DNA from: Clitopilus passeckerianus
Lineage: Eukaryota; Basidiomycota; Agaricomycetes; Agaricales; Entolomataceae
Direction of reading: 5' to 3'
NCBI GenBank assembly: GCA_944990035.1
Contig: CALYLX010000017.1
Span: 1-64,000 of the forward strand
DNA: 64,000 nt
Shown here: positions 58,711 through 64,000 of the stretch, in pieces
Layout of the letters: the number at the start of each line of letters is the position of its first letter
How positions within the stretch are numbered: the stretch's first letter is position 1
The notes under the pieces: model-generated
Databases searched by the model: none
What the model was told of the DNA's origin: nothing
Seen by the model: only the letters and a program-made list of their open reading frames with translations
Translations under genes and position numbers: made by a program

Positions 58711-59945
58711 CTCATCTAACGGCCCGCTTGCCATTTCCGGTTAACGAAGATCATAAACCTCTACGGCTTGCCAGTGTATCAGCTCATATTGCACCATTAT
58801 ATTACATTGTCCATTTTGATCGTCGTGTCAAAAATTCCTGTTCAATTCACGACATTTGATTCCTGCCACGACCAAGTATAGGTACTTTGGGCAAGCGTTC
58901 TTCCTTAACCCGTCTGTCTCATTATATTATACCTGGCCTTTCTGGCCATGCTGGGCGCCGTGTCTTGCAATATTGTTGTACAAGGAGCTCGCTCATATGC
59001 GCAGGATCGGCAGAGAAGCGTTGCTTCCATCGATGCATTGTACGGCGATGACAGTCACTGATGGACAGCCGCAGAGCACATGGGAGGCGGAATGGGAGTG
59101 TTATTTTTAGCAATAGACTATTTTTACCTCTGCTCACCACCAGCAATTTGGCAGTAGATTCAACAGGGTCCTGCTGAAAACCGCCATGACTGGCGCGGTA
59201 CTGGTGAGGTATGTCACATCTTATCTACTCTTGAGTTCCGGCGAATCTCGTGAACGCATTTCTTACTTCTTGACCATATGTTCGGCGGCTGCATCACGTC
59301 CTTCCAGAGTTTAGTCGTTGAAGGTGCATTTCTCCGTTGAGCGAACGTTGTCTTTTAGGAATAATGAACGCCATTGCACCTCATGATTAGGGCATTCGGC
59401 AAATTATTATTCATCGGAAGTTGCTCCAAGTCAATCCAATTCGCAGTAAACCAGGCTAGGCTCCAGTCTTTAGTACACCTTGAAAGAGCACGCCAGACTA
59501 AATCCAAGCCATTGTTACGCAACAATCTTTTTCTCTCTCTCAGCTTCCGGCTGCCGTGTGCCTTCCGTTCTGTCAGATCGCTCACTCCGACCTACGAGGG
59601 TTTGAGGGTTCCTACAGCCCCGAACTTCAACAATCGGGAAGCTGAGCAGGTGACTATCGATGTCCTTAGCCAATCTGGGATGCCGTCAATGGCGGCAGCG
59701 ATAGACAACCCTTCCGGAGAAGCCAGGTAACAGATCCTCGTGCTACTTTCTATCCGCTTGGCAGGCTCCATCCTCATATTGCGTTACAGGGCTAATTTTA
59801 GATCGATCCAGTTATGCTCGTTGAGCTAGGCTAGTCACCATCGCGATTTCTCGTGTTACTCTTCCATTCTGGGTGTGCTGTCTGTCCTATCTGCAACCAT
59901 GTGCATACTTTGTAGAGGACCACACGATACTTCGATACCGAGAAG
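58711..59945. other. Gene-poor stretch before the aspartic protease
   Basis: About 1.2 kb with no supported gene. A short open frame at about 59590-59730 ending at a GT could be an exon remnant (NREAEQVTIDVLSQSG), but I cannot place it in a family. Confidence 0.4.
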
Positions 59946-59952
59946 TATAAAG
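59946..59952 (+). promoter_or_regulatory. TATA box of the aspartic protease
   Basis: TATAAAG, 65 bp upstream of the ATG at 60011. Same spacing as at EXG1 and RNase T2. Confidence 0.6.
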
Positions 59953-60010
59953 GTGACTGCAAATTAACTGTGTACACCAGCAACAGCTCTTGCTCTTCTG
60001 TGCAAACAAG

Positions 60011-61739
60011 ATGTTCCCCACTGCTTCCTTACTTTCTACTCTCCTGCTCGCTCTCACTGTGGCAGCCAACCCCATTGTGACCGTGCGGGATAGCCCAGTC
60101 ACTCTTCCTCTCGCCAGAAAACTTAATACCACCAGCATTCACAATCTTGTTCGCCACGATGTCAACAGGGCTAAGGCTTTGAAGGCCAATGCCAACAAAG
60201 ACAGTCCTTTCAGGGAGACCGCCATCATCAACGAGTCTGTCGATAACCAACTGGTTACCTACATCGCCTCAGTCGGTGTCGGCAGCCCTGCCACCAGCTG
60301 TGAGCACAACTAACTTACTGGTATACATAAGCCTATTCCTAACGACGTTGTTGATAGATAACCTCATTATTGATACCGGAAGGTTGGACTTTTCATCTTT
60401 TCGACCTCTAACGACAGCTCACACACATCCGCCAGCTCAAACACTTGGGTCGGAGCAGACAAGAAGTACGTTGTGACCAGCACTAGCACCAAGACCTCCA
60501 ACAAAGTGGTAAGTCGGCCACACATGTACGAGGCAAATTCGAGCTTCTGATAACCCGTATAGTCTGTGACCTACGGATCTGGCTCCTTCTCGGGAACTGA
60601 GTACACAGATCTTGTCACTCTTGCCTCTGGTCTCGCTATTACCAAGCAATCCATCGGTGTCGCTTCTGGGGTATGGACCGTGTATTCTTTTTCATATAAG
60701 GCGTGGGACGTTCATCCAACCACAGGCAACCGGCTTTGACGGAGTTGACGGCATTCTTGGGTACGTTGCGCCACACTTATGTTCGGGTACATCAGAGCTA
60801 ATCGGGACATGCTTTCATCAGCATCGGCCCTGTCGATTTGACTCTCGGTGAGTACGATTCTCAACCGTAATAAGAGGCATGCGTTTAGATTTCGTTAGGA
60901 ACCTTGTCTCCCGGCTCAACCACCTCCATCCCTACCGTTACCGACAACGCCTACACCCAAGGCCTGGTCTCAGGCCACTCCATCGGCATTTCCTTCAACC
61001 CCACCACTTCGGAGGACGACTTCAACGGTGAACTTAGCTGGGGAGGCACTGACAGCTCGAAGTACACTGGCTCAATCAACTACACGTGAGACAAGATCTT
61101 CCCAGATTTTGAACTATCCACCTTACGATCATGACAGCCCTGTCACGAGCACCTATCCCGCAAGTGCATACTGGGGTATTAACCAGTCGATCAAGTACGG
61201 CACCACCTCTATCCTTTCCAATACTGCTGGTATCGTCGACACCGGTGTGTTTCTACGCAGTTCCATTTCCCTCCCCAGGTCCTAACGCACATATTAAGGC
61301 ACGACCCTCCTCCTCCTCGCCACCGATGCTTACAACAAGTACAAGAGTGCCACTGGCGCTGTCCTAGACAACAACACGGGTCTCCTTCGCATTACTTCTG
61401 CTCAGTATGCTAACCTCAAGAGCTTGTTCTTCACCATCAGCGGTGTACGTATCCACACCCTTCTCCGATTGAACCATTTACTGAATGATGTTGCCTGTAA
61501 AGGTCACCTACGAGTTCACTGCCAATGCTCAGATCTTTCCTCGCTCTCTGAATAGTGAGATTGGCGGCAGCTCCAGCAGCATTTACCTCATCGTTGCCGA
61601 CATCGGAAGCAGCTCCGGCAGTGGTCTCGACTTCATCAACGGCTACGCCTTCCTCGAGCGCTTCTACTCTGTCTATGATACCGCCAACAACCGTGTCGGT
61701 TTCGCAACTACTCCTTACACCACCGCTACCAGCAATTGA
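60011..61739 (+). CDS. Secreted aspartic protease (A1, polyporopepsin type)
   Basis: Pepsin-like secreted endopeptidase. The signal peptide (SLLSTLLLALTVAANP) is followed by a propeptide with VTLPLARKLN. The mature start resembles polyporopepsin (VTYIASVGVGSPATS). The first catalytic motif is DNLIIDTGSSNTWVGA; the Ser codon is split by intron 60383-60435. The flap region has VTYGSGSFSGTEYTD. The second catalytic motif is GIVDTGTTLLLLATDAYNKY. The C-terminal block GLDFINGYAFLERFYSVYDT and NNRVGFATTPY ends at 61739. Both Asp sites are intact, so it should be active. About eight short introns are needed. A TATA box lies 65 bp upstream, and a decayed copy lies ~1.3 kb upstream. Confidence 0.94.
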
Positions 61740-62087
61740 GCGGGATGTCTCTGGTATTCAGGGGTTCGGGGGAAAGCTGTTGTATAAGTATCTATCGCTA
61801 TGTATTCACGCGCAAAATACCCAATCATAAATACTTCTACTCTCTAGCAATGACATGTTGAAGTTTGACCACAAGACCCGGCCACGCTAAAGCGTTCGTA
61901 TAGCAGTGACAACTCAAACAGATTTTGTCATGGAGGTCTATTGCATTAAAAACGCGTCTTGTCATAATTTAGGTCAATGTATGAAGTATGAAGTAAAAGG
62001 AGGCAGTTCGGTACGAAGCAGAACAAATGCACAACAAGTCATTGCCGTCCACATGCAATACAAGTAGCTGAGATCAAAGTATAACGA
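61740..62087. other. Convergent 3' flanks, protease/RING gene
   Basis: 348 bp between two stop codons. Nothing recognisable is seen. Confidence 0.5.
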
Positions 62088-63705
62088 TTAATCCAGATCC
62101 TCGCTCCAGCTGCCGGGAACATGCTGGTTATCAGAACCCGATCCACTGCCACCAGGCCGCCTGCTCGAGGAATCTCGAGATGGATCTGATGATGACCTAT
62201 TCAGCCTAGGATTCGGGCTTGAATTACTGCGAAGTGGGGTCTCTCTTCCAGCAAAGCTATTGAAAAGGGATTGGAAGAAGCCACTGTCAGAGGTTTGGGC
62301 ACGCGCTGGAAAGCCACCGGGAGTACCAGTGAACGATCTAGGTGGTGGTGATTGACGTTGACCACTGCTACTTGATGCAGCAGGGGTTGAGTTTGGACTT
62401 CCGTGACCATCGGGCTGTGGAACGAGAGCGTATCTATCCCGAAGGCACTGTTGAATGAAAAGAAGGATTCCAACATGCACGCTAACGTACCTGCAGACCG
62501 GACATGTTCCGCTTGACTTTAACCAGGGCATAATGCAGGGTTCATGGAACGGGTGCTTGCATGGTAGAGTCACAACTACTTGTTCCTCAGGGTCTTCAGT
62601 ATCGAGTTTGAACTGATCTTTGCAGACGGCGCAGTCTTTCTCAAGCAGAGGAGCTAAAGGGACGTTCAGAATGAGGCATAAGCTACGAGTGAGGCGGTAG
62701 TAGCATACAGTTAGCTTTCAAAGTCTCCTTAGGTAAGTTGGCGATAACCTCCTCGGAAGCAGGTACTGGCCGATTTGAGTTTGAGTTCTCCATTAGTTGG
62801 GTGATAATTTCGTCAAGTGCTTTACGTCCCCATGAGTTATGATTGTTAGCTTTGGAGTGGAATTACACACCCTCTTGGCCAAATACGTAGTCTCCCATTC
62901 TGCCCTCTGACATCCCAGAAAGGAAGTTCGCGCCATGATCCTCTCGACCGTTCAACATTGCCAGAAGATATTGCGCCATGAGTGGCCCAGTAATGCTCGC
63001 ACGATTGCGATCTCGTTCAGGCCGATCGGGGCCTGTACCTCTGTTTGCACGCTGATCAATGAATCTGCTACAGGTTTAGCTGACCTCAACGGTCGGAAGT
63101 GTAGGGCTCTCACTCTGACATTGTTGGAACATCGTCAGGACTTCTGTTCCCCAAGCCACCTAGACTTCCGGTGGTACTTGTATGAAATTCAAAACGAAGT
63201 CCACTTCCTGGGCGGGGCGAACGCGAGGGTTCGCCTATGCCTCGATCAAGTAAGGACTGTAGGCCCACTGCGACACGGTTGAGTAACGGAAAAGGACGAA
63301 TAAGCGCAACGATGCGTACTGAGGAAGGTATCTATTCCAGGCGGTGGACCATCGTCTGTACCGCCTGCACCAAGACCTGCGCCAGGAGCTGTGTGGAATG
63401 CACGCGGGTCATCTTCAGTGTTATCCATCTACCAGAGATAGGTACTTAGAGAAGGGCAGAAAGTAGATCAACAAGCCGCGCACCTTCTCGACAAAGCTCC
63501 CATGACATGAAGCACAGACGGGGTCTGGGACCTAGTATACGGTTAGGTTTGCGCGATTAGATTTATAGATGCGAATAAGCGTGCCATCAGGGGCCTCATC
63601 TCGGCGTTACACTGTTGGTGAATGGTAATCAGCTACTCGACGACGTCCTCCGTGATACCAAAGCCTTACTTCGTGACAATACCAAAGAGGTTCTCTTGAG
63701 GACAT
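62088..63705 (-). CDS. RING-H2 E3 ubiquitin ligase (RNF115/126-like)
   Basis: The start at 63705 gives MSSREPLWYCHE, joined to CNAEMRPLM, then VPDPVCASCHGSFVEKM. This is an N-terminal C2-type zinc ribbon as in RNF115/126, which binds ubiquitin or clients. A disordered part follows (EDDPRAFHTAPGAGLGAGGT), then DEIITQLMENSNSNRPVPAS and EEVIANLPKETLK. The RING-H2 reads CAVCKDQFKLDTEDPEEQVV, TLPCKHPFHEPCIMPWLKSS and GTCPVCRYALVPQPDG, with all eight zinc ligands present. A Ser-rich tail ends at 62088 (SWSEDLD). The intron joining PLM to VPD (63532-63584) begins with GC. In family members of this layout the ligase handles membrane cargo or misfolded clients; here that is inference. Confidence 0.88.
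63532..63584 (-). other. Candidate GC-AG intron in RING E3 gene
   Basis: 53-nt intron, ATG|gcacgc to gtatactag|GTC on the minus strand, with a cctaac branch-like site. It keeps the zinc-ribbon frame (CNAEMRPLM-VPDPVCASC). No GT donor is available in the short flanking exon. Confidence 0.6.
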
Positions 63706-64000
63706 GTTGGTTGTAAGTTAAGGATGTAGTGGCTGGCGTACAGAATGACCCAAGGCCAGCAACATAACCGCCTTACATGACAAACGTCGTTGTGACGTCG
63801 TCGCAGTCACAACTTGACTCCCCACATTCACTACTGTAGCTAAGAGGGTGAGTGTTCGACTCCAGCTTATGGCAAATGATGATTCCTCTGTTCCCTATTA
63901 TACGAGGGCTAAATGCCCACAGGAGATCATTCGTTGGGTTTTCCTGATACATTTCAATTTTATATGTGACCTTGTAGACTGGATGTTGACTCCCTTACCA
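63706..64000. other. Right edge of window
   Basis: 295 bp upstream of the RING gene. A TGACGTCG site lies within a short imperfect palindrome at about 63785-63812. No gene is supported. Confidence 0.35.

Noticed and set aside
59590..59740. Possible exon encoding NREAEQVTIDVLSQSG
   Set aside because: There is no partner exon, start or family match; kept only as a note in the gene-poor stretch.
63830..63880. tRNA-like B box (GTTCGACTCC) and TAGCTAAGAGGG on the plus strand
   Set aside because: The two boxes are adjacent instead of ~35-60 nt apart, and no acceptor or anticodon stem can be drawn.

Overview
This window is nuclear DNA from a filamentous basidiomycete, most likely a mushroom-forming Agaricomycete. 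The evidence is the tightly packed genes on both strands, the very short introns (almost all 47-64 nt, GT-AG with a CTNA-type branch site), and the presence of a Brh2-type BRCA2 protein, a polyporopepsin-type aspartic protease and an Exg1-type GH5 glucanase. About 27 genes can be reconstructed by joining exons. Most are housekeeping genes, and no RNA gene, CRISPR array or intact transposon was found.

Layout, left to right. 1-5700: the 3' part of an RGG/GW-repeat coiled-coil protein (+), the palmitoyltransferase PFA4 (-) and an unknown, probably mitochondrial, protein (+). 5850-10500: three minus-strand genes, a PEHE-like/AT-hook nuclear protein, a COG3603-type ACT-domain protein and a secreted RNase T2. 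11290-17500: the H/ACA assembly factor NAF1 (-), mitochondrial EF-Ts (+), an alkaline ceramidase (-) and the alpha subunit of the mitochondrial processing peptidase (+). 17640-25400: a BRCA2/Brh2 protein with BRC-like motifs (-), a taxilin whose coiled coil is interrupted by a SUMO/Rad60-like domain (+) and UDP-GlcNAc pyrophosphorylase (-). 26390-36330: an exo-beta-1,3-glucanase (+), the oxaloacetate carrier OAC1 (-), the PXA-RGS-PX sorting nexin MDM1 (+) and tRNA m1A58 methyltransferase subunit TRM6 (-). 36380-43300: the UCS myosin chaperone SHE4 followed on the same strand by its expected client, class I myosin MYO1. 43500-56000: a Ser-rich protein, riboflavin synthase, a 65-residue one-TM protein, a mucin-like membrane protein, a coiled-coil protein of about 1,560 residues, and a DUF89/ARMT1 phosphatase. 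56000-60000: a gene-poor stretch with a possible MITE and a decayed aspartic protease. 60000-63700: the intact aspartic protease and an RNF115/126-type RING E3 ligase.

Most neighbours are divergent pairs sharing short promoters (50-350 bp) or convergent pairs whose stop codons lie 24-230 bp apart. The three secreted hydrolases (RNase T2, EXG1, aspartic protease) each have a TATA box 60-67 bp before the ATG, which I did not notice before the housekeeping genes. Points of most interest are the GW/RGG protein as a possible Argonaute-hook protein, the ubiquitin-like domain inside taxilin, the SHE4-MYO1 pair, three probable GC-AG introns, and several micro-exons, including an ATG-only coding exon in MYO1.

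All gene structures were read by eye from splice signals and recognisable protein families. Family assignments are strong where catalytic motifs are visible. They are explicitly marked as unknown for the low-complexity and coiled-coil proteins.
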